This document shows positions 27,636 to 36,076 of a DNA stretch of 64,000 nt, one piece after another; positions within the stretch are counted from its first letter, which is position 1, and every line of letters begins with the position of its first letter. A program made the position numbers and the translations under genes. The DNA is from Bradyrhizobium sp. WSM471. GTDB lineage: Bacteria > Pseudomonadota > Alphaproteobacteria > Rhizobiales > Xanthobacteraceae. The notes below the pieces were generated by a model. It ran no database searches. It had not been told where the DNA came from and saw only the letters and a program-made list of their open reading frames with translations. Where the stretch lies: the NCBI RefSeq assembly GCF_000244915.1, contig NZ_CM001442.1, positions 6,386,001 through 6,450,000 of the forward strand. Reading direction: 5' to 3'.

Positions 27636-28826
27636 CTATTGATGCTCGATCGCGCGGATCGCGCCACGGAGCTCGGCCAGGCCGCGGAGGCGACCGATCG
27701 CGGTGTAACCCGGATTGGTGCGCTTGGTGGCGGCGAGATCGTCCAGCATGCGGTGGCCGTGATCGGGCCGGAACACGATCTGCCGGTCGGGCGAACGCCG
27801 CGCGTTCTCTTTCAGCAGCGCCTTCAGCACCGCGACCATGTCGACGTCACCGTCGAGATGATCTGACTCGTAGAAGGACAGGCCATCCGCTTCGCGCTTG
27901 GTCGCCCGCAGATGCGCAAAGGCAATGCGCGGACCGAAGCGTTCGGCCATCGCGGGCAGGTTGTTCTCGGCGCGCACGCCCAGCGACCCCGTGCACAGGC
28001 AGATACCATTCGCCTTTGACGGCACGGCATCGAACAACGCCTGATAGTCATCGGCGCTGGACGCGACGCGCGGCAGGCCGAACAGCGGGCGCGGCGGGTC
28101 GTCCGGATGCAGTGTCAATGAGACCCCAAGCTGCTCGGCGACGGGTGTGACGCGGCCCAAGAACTCGGCGAGATGCTGCCGCAGGATTTTTGGCGTGACG
28201 TCGCGATACGTTGCGAGCCGGTCGCGGAATTGCGGGATCGTCATCGGCTCGGTGGTCGAGCCCGGCAGTGCGCTGGCGATCACCATGACGAGGTAATCGA
28301 TATCGGCTTGGCTCATCCGGTCGAACAGCTTTTTCGCGCGGGCCTGCTGCTCGGGTGAGTATTCCTGGATAGCGGCAGGGCGCTTCAGGATGTGCAGCTC
28401 GAAGGCCGCGAAACGGTCTTGGTCGAAGCGCATGGCACGGGCGCCGTTCGGCAGCTCCCATTCGAGATCGGTGCGGCACCAATCCACGACGGGCATGAAG
28501 TTGTAGCAGATGATCTTGATGCCGGAAGCGGCAACCGCCTCCAGGCTGGCGATCCACGTCTCGATCGAGCGCGTCGCTTTAGCCCCGAGACGCTTGACAT
28601 CGTCGGGGATCGGAATCGATTCCACCACCGACCAGGTCAGCTGCGAACGGCCGGGCTGGCCGCGCTCGATGAAGTTCTTGCGCTCCTCGACCGCCTTTCG
28701 TGTCCAGGGTTCGCCGATCGGCACCTGATGCAGCGCCGAGACGATATCGCTCGCGCCGGCCTGCCTGACATCATCCAGCGACACAGGGTCATCGGGCCCG
28801 TACCAGCGCCATCCCTCGAGCATCAT
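27636..28826 (-). CDS. uxuA: Mannonate dehydratase
   Basis: 396 residues, the size of E. coli UxuA (394). The start MMLEGWRWYGPDDPVSLDDV and the internal metal/substrate motif CTGSLGVRAENNLP are characteristic, as is FRPDHGH near the C-terminus. It dehydrates D-mannonate to 2-keto-3-deoxygluconate in the cytoplasm. GGGAGAA precedes the ATG at 28826 (a second ATG follows at once). The gene closes the minus-strand run FCD regulator-TRAP transporter-dehydrogenase-uxuA. Confidence 0.95.
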   Translation of the reverse strand: MMLEGWRWYGPDDPVSLDDVRQAGASDIVSALHQVPIGEPWTRKAVEERKNFIERGQPGRSQLTWSVVESIPIPDDVKRLGAKATRSIETWIASLEAVAASGIKIICYNFMPVVDWCRTDLEWELPNGARAMRFDQDRFAAFELHILKRPAAIQEYSPEQQARAKKLFDRMSQADIDYLVMVIASALPGSTTEPMTIPQFRDRLATYRDVTPKILRQHLAEFLGRVTPVAEQLGVSLTLHPDDPPRPLFGLPRVASSADDYQALFDAVPSKANGICLCTGSLGVRAENNLPAMAERFGPRIAFAHLRATKREADGLSFYESDHLDGDVDMVAVLKALLKENARRSPDRQIVFRPDHGHRMLDDLAATKRTNPGYTAIGRLRGLAELRGAIRAIEHQ

Positions 28827-28841
28827 AAGAATTCTCCCGGA

Positions 28842-29891
28842 TCAGTTCGCGGTCAGCACGACCTTGACGCTCTGCGAGCGGTCGAGCGCCAGCCGCAGCG
28901 CGTCCGGCGCGGTGGACAGCGGCCGCTCGGCGGTGACCAGTGACAGCACGTCGACGCTGCCGTCCGCAATCAGCTCCACCGCCGTCATGAACTCGAGCCC
29001 GAAGCGGAATGAGCCGCGCAGGTCGATCTCCTTGGCCATCACCGCATTGGCCGGTACCGGAATCTGGCCACCCGGCAGATTGCCGATCTGCACCACCACG
29101 CCGCCGCGCCTGACGATGCCGATCGCACTGGCAAGTCCTGCAGCCGTGCCCGAGACTTCGAAAGCGACATCGTAGGGGCGCGACGCGGCCTGTGTCTTCA
29201 GGCCTTCCTCGCCGGCTGCGACATTTTCGACGTGAGAGGCGCCTAGCCGGGTCGCAAAAGCCAGCGGCGCTGGCGCGATGTCGGCCACCGTGATGTCGGT
29301 CATGCCGGCGCGGCGCGCGGCGAGCATGGTCAGAAGCCCGATCGGACCGGCGCCGAAGATGATGCCGCGCTTGCCTTCGATGTTGCCGGCACGCGCCACC
29401 GCGTGCAGGCAGACCGCGAGCGGCTCGGCGAGCGCCGCCGCCTGATAGGACACGTGATCGGGAATCTTCACGCACTGCGCGGGAATCGCGTCGAAATAGT
29501 TGGCAAAGCCGCCCTGCATGTGCGGCGTCTTCGAGGCCGAGCCCATGAAGTAGATATTTTCGCAGAGGTTTTGCCGGCCTTGGCGGCAAGCGCCGCAATG
29601 GCCGCACCACCGCGACGGGTTGACGGCGACACGGTCGCCGAGCTTCAGGTTCGCCGCGGAGCCCGCGATCTCCACGACCTCGCCTGAAATTTCGTGACCG
29701 AGCACCAGCGGCGATTTCACCACGAAATCGCCGGTCCGGGCATGACGGAAATAATGCATGTCCGAGCCGCAGATGCCGCCGGCGCCGAAGCGGATGCGCA
29801 CCATGCCTTCAGCGAGCTTGTCGAGTGGATGCTCGACCATGCGCAGATCTTCGGGGCCAAACAGGGTTGCGGCGAGAGCTGTGGTTGTCAT
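28842..29891 (-). CDS. Zinc alcohol dehydrogenase, L-idonate/L-gulonate 5-dehydrogenase-like
   Basis: 349 residues of the medium-chain dehydrogenase family. Catalytic zinc region GICGSDMHYF and GHEISGEVVE; structural zinc cysteines in WCGHCGACRQGRQNLC; NAD motif FGAGPIGLL. Closest in layout to IdnD (L-idonate 5-dehydrogenase), but related RspB-type enzymes oxidise L-gulonate at C5 to D-fructuronate. With UxuB and UxuA in the same locus the L-gulonate role is attractive. The start overlaps the TRAP large-permease stop (ATGA). Confidence 0.88.
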   Translation of the reverse strand: MTTTALAATLFGPEDLRMVEHPLDKLAEGMVRIRFGAGGICGSDMHYFRHARTGDFVVKSPLVLGHEISGEVVEIAGSAANLKLGDRVAVNPSRWCGHCGACRQGRQNLCENIYFMGSASKTPHMQGGFANYFDAIPAQCVKIPDHVSYQAAALAEPLAVCLHAVARAGNIEGKRGIIFGAGPIGLLTMLAARRAGMTDITVADIAPAPLAFATRLGASHVENVAAGEEGLKTQAASRPYDVAFEVSGTAAGLASAIGIVRRGGVVVQIGNLPGGQIPVPANAVMAKEIDLRGSFRFGLEFMTAVELIADGSVDVLSLVTAERPLSTAPDALRLALDRSQSVKVVLTAN

Positions 29892-31294
29892 TTGGAAAGT
29901 CCCATGTATTTCGGCAGCCAGAGGGTCAATTCGGGGATGTAGGTGATCGCGATCAGTGCGAGCATCAGTGGCACCAGCCAGGGTAGGATCGCCACCGTCG
30001 TGCGCTCGACCGACAGCTTTGCGACGCGCGCGAGCACGAACAAGACCATGCCGAGCGGCGGATGCAACAGGCCGATCATCAAGTTCAGCGTCATGATCAG
30101 ACCGAAATGGATCGGGTCGATGCCGAGCTTGAGCACGATCGGCAACAGGATCGGCACCAGGATGGTGATCGCCGCCGTGGTGTCGATGAAGCAGCCGACG
30201 AACAGGATCAGGACGTTGGCGAGCGCCAGGAACACCCATTTGTTGTGGGTGATGCTTAGCATCCAGTCCGACAGCAGTTGGGCTGCCTGCGACACCGTCA
30301 GCAGCCAGGCGAAGATCGAGGCTGCCGTGACGATGAACAGCACCGAAGCCGTGGTCTCGATGGTGTCGAAAGTCGCCTTCGCGACCGTTTTCATCGTCAT
30401 GGTGCGGTAGCGCACCAGGCCGAGGAACAGCGACCAGATCACGGCGGCGACGGCGGCTTCCGTCGGGGTGAACCAGCCGAGCGTCATGCCGCCGATCAGG
30501 ATCACCGGCGCCATCAGCGCCATCACCGCAGAGAAGTCGAAGTACCAGTCCATCGCGAGCAGCACGACCAGGCCAAGCCCAACTGCCCAATTGGTTGAGA
30601 GACCGGCGACCGTCAGAAGCCAGACAGCCATCGGGAAGCTCAGTACAACGAGGATCTCGAGCCCCGCCGATCCCAATTGCGGCCAGGAGAACGGCGTATC
30701 GCTGCCCCATTTGTTCTTGTGCGCGAAGTAGGTGACGGTGGCCATCATCAGCAGCGTCAGCACGACGCCTGGAATGACGCCCCCCAGAAACAGCGCGCCG
30801 ATCGAGACGTTGGCCATCATGCCGTAGATCACGAAAGGCAGCGAGGGCGGGATGATCGGCCCGAGCGTGGCGGACGCCGCGGTGACGCCCACGGAGAATT
30901 CCGTGGAGTAGCCGTGGTCCTTCATCGCCTTGATCTCGATGGTGCCGAGACCGGCGGCATCCGCGATCGCGGTGCCCGACATGCCGGAGAAGATCACCGA
31001 GCCGATGATGTTGACGTGGCCGAGGCCGCCGCGCATCCAGCCGACCAGCGCGACGGCGAATTTGTAGATGCGCCCGGTGACGCCCGCGATGTTCATGAGA
31101 TTGCCGGCCAGGATGAAGAACGGCACGGCGAGCAGCGGAAAGCTCTCCACCCCGGCGATCATGCGCTGCGCCAGCGTGACGTCGGGAGTTACCCCGCTGA
31201 CCAGGATGTAGAGCAGCGACGACGCGGCCATCGCGATGGCCACGGGAACGCCGAGCAGCATCAGGACGAGAAAGCCTCCAAGCAGCAGCAGCAT
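29888..31294 (-). CDS. dctM: TRAP transporter large permease (DctM)
   Basis: 468 residues with about 12 membrane segments. DctM hallmarks include SFPLLAVPFFILAGNLMN and FSGMSGTAIADAAGLGTIE, and GPIIPPSLPFVIYG. It is the transport channel of a Na+-driven tripartite importer. An in-frame TTG at 31309 is possible, but GAAGGG sits 7 bases upstream of the ATG at 31294, which I prefer. The gene follows the small permease by 4 bases and couples to the 5-dehydrogenase gene. The cargo is probably a sugar acid, from context. Confidence 0.93.
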   Translation of the reverse strand: MLLLLGGFLVLMLLGVPVAIAMAASSLLYILVSGVTPDVTLAQRMIAGVESFPLLAVPFFILAGNLMNIAGVTGRIYKFAVALVGWMRGGLGHVNIIGSVIFSGMSGTAIADAAGLGTIEIKAMKDHGYSTEFSVGVTAASATLGPIIPPSLPFVIYGMMANVSIGALFLGGVIPGVVLTLLMMATVTYFAHKNKWGSDTPFSWPQLGSAGLEILVVLSFPMAVWLLTVAGLSTNWAVGLGLVVLLAMDWYFDFSAVMALMAPVILIGGMTLGWFTPTEAAVAAVIWSLFLGLVRYRTMTMKTVAKATFDTIETTASVLFIVTAASIFAWLLTVSQAAQLLSDWMLSITHNKWVFLALANVLILFVGCFIDTTAAITILVPILLPIVLKLGIDPIHFGLIMTLNLMIGLLHPPLGMVLFVLARVAKLSVERTTVAILPWLVPLMLALIAITYIPELTLWLPKYMGLSK

Positions 31295-31298
31295 GAAA

Positions 31299-31877
31299 TT
31301 ACCCTTCAAAACCGTCGTAGGCGCCGGGACGTTCGAGGATCGAATAGCCCTGTCGCAAATGTTGCACCGCCACCTGCAGAGAGCGCACGAACATCAGCAC
31401 GAAGCCGAGCAGCACCGAATAGTAGACGTAGTCCTTGGGAAGATTGATCGTGGTCATGGATTCGTCGCCGATGATCTGGATGTAGACCCAGACCAGCTTG
31501 ATGGCGTAGCCGAAGAAGACGATCCGGATCAGGTCGATCACCGTCGACAACGCGCGGGCCACGAGGTGCGGCAGATAGCGATAGAGCAGGTCGACCTGGA
31601 TGTGCCGGGACAGCCGCACGCACATCGAGGAGCCGATGAAGACCACGCCGATCAGGCAGTAGGTCGCGATCTCCTCGGTCCAGGCGTAGCTGTCGTTGAG
31701 CACGTAGCGGGTGAAGAACTGGAGGAAGACGGCGAGCGCCATCACCCAGAAGATCGCCAGCGCCACCCAGTCCTCGAAAGCGTAGATGCCGAGATCGACC
31801 TTGGGTGTCGCCTCCTCCTCAAAGGTGTGGGCGATCTCGTCCGCTGTGATGTGCCGGTGCGTCTCGGCGGTGGACAT
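31299..31877 (-). CDS. dctQ: TRAP transporter small permease (DctQ)
   Basis: 192 residues with four membrane segments after a 35-residue cytoplasmic tail. The family motif around FTRYVLNDSYAWTEEIATY is present (seen as RYVLNDSYAWTEE), with GSSMCVRLSRHIQVD following. DctQ pairs with DctM in the inner membrane. GAGGGAG precedes the ATG. A palindromic repeat (31902-32002) separates it from the binding-protein gene and may reduce read-through. Confidence 0.92.
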   Translation of the reverse strand: MSTAETHRHITADEIAHTFEEEATPKVDLGIYAFEDWVALAIFWVMALAVFLQFFTRYVLNDSYAWTEEIATYCLIGVVFIGSSMCVRLSRHIQVDLLYRYLPHLVARALSTVIDLIRIVFFGYAIKLVWVYIQIIGDESMTTINLPKDYVYYSVLLGFVLMFVRSLQVAVQHLRQGYSILERPGAYDGFEG

Positions 31878-31901
31878 GGGTGTGCTCCCTCAAACTGATC
31901 A

Positions 31902-32002
31902 CGTCGTTCCGGGATGGTGCGCTAGCACCAGACCCGAAACCTCGAGATTCTCAGGTGCGCAATGCACCGTAGTTCGGTCCTGCGGACCGCCCCGGGATGA
32001 CG
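31902..32002. repeat. Palindromic intergenic repeat, copy C
   Basis: The ends CGTCGTTCCGGGA (31902-31914) and TCCCGGGATGACG read as near-inverse repeats, with smaller internal dyads such as GGTGCGCTAGCACC (31916-31929) and GGTCCTGCGGACC. It lies inside the TRAP operon between dctP and dctQ, so it can form a large mRNA hairpin that may set a higher level of binding protein than permease, as is common for transporter operons. Confidence 0.7.
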
Positions 32003-32011
32003 ACTACGTCG

Positions 32012-32989
32012 TCACTTCACCGCCTGAATGCGTTCCCAATCGGCCTTGCGATAGCCAAACGTCTCGAACGCGACGTTCTTCAGCACGGTGTCGCGGAACT
32101 CGTTCTTGTCGACCTCGGTCACGGTCAGGCCCTTCTCCTTGAAGAAGGCGACCAGCTTGGATTCGTTCTGCTTGATCTCCGCAGTCGCCTTGGCAGCGGC
32201 TTCCTGCGCTACGTCGGTGAAGATCTTCTTGTCCTCGTCGCTGAGCTTCTTCCAGAGCGCACCCGCCACTACCGTGTTGAGGTGGTCGACGATATGGCCG
32301 GTCAGCACGATGTGCTTCTGCACCTCGTAAAACTTCTTGGCCTCGATCGTGGTCAGCGGGTTCTCCTGCGCCTCGACGGTGCCGTTCTGGAGCGCCAGAT
32401 AGACTTCGGCGAACGCGATCGGCGCGGTGTTGGCGCCGCAGGCGCGCGGCATCGCCAGATAGGCGGGAACGTCGGGCACGCGCATCTTCAGGCCCTTGAG
32501 GTCGGCACAGGTCTTGATCGGCTTGTTCGACGAAGTCTGGCGCACCCCGTAATAGGTCACCGCGACGATGTGGTGGCCGCTCTTGTCCTCATAACCCTTG
32601 GTGAGCTCCTTGAAGATGTCGCTCTTGGTGTAGGCGAGCAGATGATCGGCGTCGCGGAAGGTGTAGGGATAATAGGTCACGCCGATCGGCGGAAAGCTCT
32701 TGGCCGCGAAGCTCGAGCCGGAGATGATGATGTCGACCGAGCCGAGCGAAAGGCCCTGGTTGATGTCGGCCTCCTTGCCGAGCTGCGACGCCGGATAGAC
32801 GTCGATCGCATAGCGCCCGTTGGTGCGCTTGCCGATCTCCTGCGCGGCCCAGACCGACGCGGTGTGGAAGGGCTCCGAGGTCTCGTAAACATGGGCCCAT
32901 TTCAGCTTGGTCTGTGCCATGCCGGCGCCAGTCGTAGCAATCATCGCCGCGGCCGAGACCGCCAGCACCATTGTCATCTTTTTCAACAC
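32012..32989 (-). CDS. dctP: TRAP transporter substrate-binding protein (DctP)
   Basis: About 325 residues. A signal peptide (MLKKMTMVLAVSAAAM ... GMAQ) precedes the DctP domain, which carries KWAHVYETSEPFH and the conserved binding Arg region GLKMRVPD. I chose a GTG start at 32989: GGAGG lies 8 bases upstream and the signal peptide then begins MLKKM. An ATG five codons earlier (33004) would place that ribosome site inside the gene. It captures the solute in the periplasm for DctQM. Sugar-acid specificity is inferred from uxuA, uxuB and the 5-dehydrogenase. Confidence 0.92.
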   Translation of the reverse strand: MLKKMTMVLAVSAAAMIATTGAGMAQTKLKWAHVYETSEPFHTASVWAAQEIGKRTNGRYAIDVYPASQLGKEADINQGLSLGSVDIIISGSSFAAKSFPPIGVTYYPYTFRDADHLLAYTKSDIFKELTKGYEDKSGHHIVAVTYYGVRQTSSNKPIKTCADLKGLKMRVPDVPAYLAMPRACGANTAPIAFAEVYLALQNGTVEAQENPLTTIEAKKFYEVQKHIVLTGHIVDHLNTVVAGALWKKLSDEDKKIFTDVAQEAAAKATAEIKQNESKLVAFFKEKGLTVTEVDKNEFRDTVLKNVAFETFGYRKADWERIQAVK

Positions 32990-33058
32990 TGACTTTTCCT
33001 CCATTTTTCAAGTCTACTTCTTGTTCGCCCGCCTGAAGTGGACGCGGGCCGCCCAATC

Positions 33059-33871
33059 TCATCGCCGCCGCACGCTGCCGCTTTTGGCCCGCTTCTTCAG
33101 CGCTCGCTCCGGTTTTGCCGGCGTTACCGGCGAGCCTGCCGATCGGCCGCGCGCCGAAGACGATCCTGCCGCGGTCTCGGCGCCAAAATTCTGCGCAAAA
33201 CGCTCCTGGGATCGTGCGAGATGATCGCGCATCGCACCGCGCGCGGCCTCGGGATCATGCGCCGCGATCGCGTCGCGCACCGCGCGATGCTCGTCAAGCG
33301 CAGTGCGCCACGTGCCCGGGCTCTCGAAATAATGCGCAAGCTGCGCGAAATAGGGGTTGAGGCGCTGGTCGAACAACTCGCCGACGACGCGCACCAGAAC
33401 GGCATTGCCGAGGCTCCCGGCGATCGCGACGTGGAACGCGCGGTCGTGCACCATCGAGGCTTCGCCGGGGTGTTCTACATTCTCCATCGCGACAAGCGAC
33501 GCATCGATGCGGGCAACGTCGTCCTTCGTCGCCACGCGCGCGGCTTCTTCGGCGATGGCACTTTCCAGGAACTCGCGGGCGCGCAGCAGCTCGAACGGGC
33601 CCTCGATGACGGAAGCAGGCGCGGTCGCCGCAACCGCCGCGGGCTCGATCACATAGATGCCGGAACCGACGCGGATGCGAAGGCGGCCCTCGACTTCGAG
33701 CGCGATCAGGGCTTCGCGCACTGTCGGCCTGGAAATCTTGAGCTGCTCGGCGAGTTCGCGTTCGGTCGGCAAGCGGCTGCCGACCGCGTACTCGCCGCTG
33801 TCGATCAGGTTTCGTAATTGATCGGCGACCTGGCGATAAAGCCGTCTCGCCTCCACAGCTTCCAGCGGCAC
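33059..33871 (-). CDS. GntR/FCD-family transcriptional regulator (UxuR/ExuR-like)
   Basis: 270 residues: an N-terminal GntR winged helix (LPTERELAEQLKISRPTVREAL, residues about 35-57) and a C-terminal all-helical FCD ligand domain. The start is GTG at 33871 with GGGAGG about 6 bases upstream; no in-frame ATG has a ribosome site. A 30-residue tail rich in Ser, Arg and Ala follows the FCD domain. The gene is divergent from uxuB, with the palindrome at 33935-33951 between them, and is the first gene of the TRAP-dehydrogenase-uxuA strand. By analogy with UxuR/ExuR it should be a repressor released by a hexuronate-related ligand. Confidence 0.9.
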   Translation of the reverse strand: MPLEAVEARRLYRQVADQLRNLIDSGEYAVGSRLPTERELAEQLKISRPTVREALIALEVEGRLRIRVGSGIYVIEPAAVAATAPASVIEGPFELLRAREFLESAIAEEAARVATKDDVARIDASLVAMENVEHPGEASMVHDRAFHVAIAGSLGNAVLVRVVGELFDQRLNPYFAQLAHYFESPGTWRTALDEHRAVRDAIAAHDPEAARGAMRDHLARSQERFAQNFGAETAAGSSSARGRSAGSPVTPAKPERALKKRAKSGSVRRR

Positions 33872-33934
33872 GCTGGTCCTCCCGAAAGGGTCATGCCGGC
33901 AGCTCTCGCTGCCCGCGGCCCGCCAATTTTGGAA

Positions 33935-33951
33935 AATTGGTCTTACCAATT
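33935..33951. promoter_or_regulatory. FCD-type operator palindrome AATTGGT-CTT-ACCAATT
   Basis: A perfect 7-bp inverted repeat with a 3-base centre, AT-rich in GC-rich surroundings. TGGT-N3-ACCA is the known core of FadR/UxuR/ExuR-type sites. It lies 64 bases from the regulator start and 66 bases from the uxuB start, so one bound dimer could control both directions. Confidence 0.7.
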
Positions 33952-34016
33952 GACCGCAGCATTGACCGAGGACAGGCGCCATGTCAAGCAGCGGCCAAAC
34001 AAGGGGAGAGACGACC

Positions 34017-35501
34017 ATGCGCCCTGGTTCGAAGCGTCTTGGCCGCGCCAATCTCGACCGGCTGCCACCCGGCATCCGCCGCCCGGCCTACGACCGTTCG
34101 CGCGTCACGTCCGGCATCGTGCATCTGGGCCTTGGCGCGTTTCATCGCGCCCACCAGGCCGTCGTCATCGACGATTGCCTTGCCGCCGGCGCCACGTCGT
34201 GGGGCATCGTCGGCGCCAGCTTGCGCAGCCCTGACACACGCGACGCCCTCGCCCCGCAGGATCATCTCTATACGGTTGCCGTCCGTGCGGCCGAAGGCAC
34301 CGAACACCGCATCATCGGTGCGCTGCTCGACAGCGTGGTCGCGCGCGAAAGCCCGGCACGATTGATCGAGCGAATGGCCGATCCCGCCATTCGCATCGTC
34401 TCCCTCACCGTCACCGAGAAAGGCTATTGCCACACGCCGCAGACCGGCGATCTCGACGAACGGCATCCTGATGTCGTGCACGACCTCAACAATTTCGACG
34501 CGCCGCGCTCGGCTCCCGGCTTCATCGTTGCCGCGCTGGCGCGCCGACGGGCCCTGGGCGTCCCGCCCTTCACCGTGCTGAGCTGCGACAACCTCGCCGC
34601 CAACGGCCATACCGTGCAGAGGATCGTGACGCAATTCGCGGCGCTGCGCTCGAAGGATCTCGGCAAGTGGATCGCGGATACGGCGGCCTTCCCCTCGACC
34701 ATGGTCGACCGGATCGTGCCGGAGACGACGGATAGTGACCGCGATGCGGTTTCATCGGCACTCGGTTTGCGCGACGCATGGCCCGTCATGACCGAGCCGT
34801 TCACGCAATGGGTGGTCGAGGACCGTTTCACGGCAGGCCGGCCCGATCTTGCCGCTGCCGGAGTCGAGCTCGTCACCGACGTCAAGCCGTTCGAGCTGAT
34901 GAAGCTGCGGCTGCTCAACGCCAGCCATTCGGCGCTGGCCTATCTCGGCTATCTCGCCGGCTACGAGACCATCGCCGACACCATGCTGGATCCGCATTTC
35001 GCGCGCCTCGCCGCGCAGGTGATGGAAGAGGCGGCGGTGACGCTGACAATGCCCGCGGGCACCGATCTCGCCGCCTATCGCGCCTCGCTGCTCAAGCGCT
35101 TCGCCAATCCGGCACTGCATCACCGCACCTGGCAGATCGCGATGGACGGCTCGCAAAAGCTGCCGCAGCGCCTGCTCGGCGCGATCCAGGATCGTCTCGC
35201 CAGCAACCTGCCGATCGCGACACATGCGCTCGCGGTGGCCGGCTGGATGCGCTACGTCACCGGCCTCGACGAGAAGGGCCGCACCATCGACGTGCGCGAT
35301 CCGCTCGCCGCCGAGTTCGCTGGCTTGGCCGGCGAGGCAGGTCCCGTCGCCGAACGATTGGCGCCCGCACTGCTCGGCGTCGGAAAAGTGTTCGGGCCGC
35401 TAGGCGCGGAACCGCGCCTGCGCGAGGCCGTGACCGCGGCGCTCCGCCGACTCTACAAGGATGGCGCGCGGCGTTCGGTGGAGACTCTGGTCTCGGCGTG
35501 A
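34017..35501 (+). CDS. uxuB: Mannitol dehydrogenase-family protein, D-fructuronate reductase
   Basis: 494 residues, close to E. coli UxuB (486). The long-chain polyol dehydrogenase opening GIVHLGLGAFHRAHQA binds NAD, FTVLSCDNLAANG is the family signature, and KLRLLNASHSALAYLG carries the catalytic Lys/Asn/His region. It reduces D-fructuronate to D-mannonate, the UxuA substrate. GGGGAG precedes the ATG at 34017; an ATG 12 codons earlier is weaker. Mannitol or arabinitol dehydrogenase is the alternative, but uxuA and the FCD regulator favour UxuB. Confidence 0.88.
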   Translation: MRPGSKRLGRANLDRLPPGIRRPAYDRSRVTSGIVHLGLGAFHRAHQAVVIDDCLAAGATSWGIVGASLRSPDTRDALAPQDHLYTVAVRAAEGTEHRIIGALLDSVVARESPARLIERMADPAIRIVSLTVTEKGYCHTPQTGDLDERHPDVVHDLNNFDAPRSAPGFIVAALARRRALGVPPFTVLSCDNLAANGHTVQRIVTQFAALRSKDLGKWIADTAAFPSTMVDRIVPETTDSDRDAVSSALGLRDAWPVMTEPFTQWVVEDRFTAGRPDLAAAGVELVTDVKPFELMKLRLLNASHSALAYLGYLAGYETIADTMLDPHFARLAAQVMEEAAVTLTMPAGTDLAAYRASLLKRFANPALHHRTWQIAMDGSQKLPQRLLGAIQDRLASNLPIATHALAVAGWMRYVTGLDEKGRTIDVRDPLAAEFAGLAGEAGPVAERLAPALLGVGKVFGPLGAEPRLREAVTAALRRLYKDGARRSVETLVSA

Positions 35502-35601
35502 CCACAAAACGGGCAGCAATGCTGCATTGCGGTCCAGATCGAATAGAAAGTCGACGGAAGTCTTGCTTGATTTTTGCCTGTCGTTGCCCCACCCGAGAGG
35601 C

Positions 35602-36009
35602 ATGGCAAAGGACAGCAAGGTGATCGCCGCGAACGCAGCGTTCTACGCCGCCTTTTCGACCGGCGATTTCGACGAAATGGAGCGGATGTGGGCGGACGAT
35701 GACGCCATTTCCTGCATTCATCCCGGCTGGCCGGCCATCGTCGGCCGCGCCACAGTGATCGGAAGCTGGCGCGACATCCTGCAGAGTTCGGAACGGCCGC
35801 AGATCGTCTGCGCGGAACCGCAGGCCATCGTGGATGGCGACAGCGCGCGCGTGCTCTGCATCGAGATCGTCGACGGCACGGCATTGGCCGCGGCCAACCA
35901 TTTTCGGCGCGTCGGCGACGACTGGCGCCTGGTGCACCACCAGTCCAGCCCGATCGCGCAGATTGTCGAGCAAGCTGAGGACGATAGAGCGAGCCACCGC
36001 GTCCATTGA
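35602..36009 (+). CDS. NTF2-like / SnoaL-fold protein (DUF4440-like)
   Basis: 135 residues. FYAAFSTGDFDEMERMWADDD, then CIHPGW, a mid-protein SWRDI and the C-terminal WRLVHHQSSP follow the SnoaL/NTF2-like cone fold found in stand-alone proteins of unknown role. The ATG at 35602 has GAGAGG only one base upstream, so a non-ATG start slightly upstream is possible. It lies about 100 bases after uxuB on the same strand; a functional link is not evident. Confidence 0.75.
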   Translation: MAKDSKVIAANAAFYAAFSTGDFDEMERMWADDDAISCIHPGWPAIVGRATVIGSWRDILQSSERPQIVCAEPQAIVDGDSARVLCIEIVDGTALAAANHFRRVGDDWRLVHHQSSPIAQIVEQAEDDRASHRVH

Positions 36010-36026
36010 GGGCGCCCGGCCCGCAG

Positions 36027-36070
36027 GCACATTCTACTGTGCATGGGGTTGTTTTTCAGTTTTTTGTTTT
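36027..36070 (+). terminator. Probable terminator after the NTF2-like gene
   Basis: A short stem GCACA/TGTGC with a 6-base loop (36027-36042) is followed by a very T-rich run (36050-36070). The stem is short, so efficiency is uncertain, but the T-tract stands out in this GC-rich DNA and the site lies between convergent genes. Confidence 0.5.
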
Positions 36071-36076
36071 GGCGCC

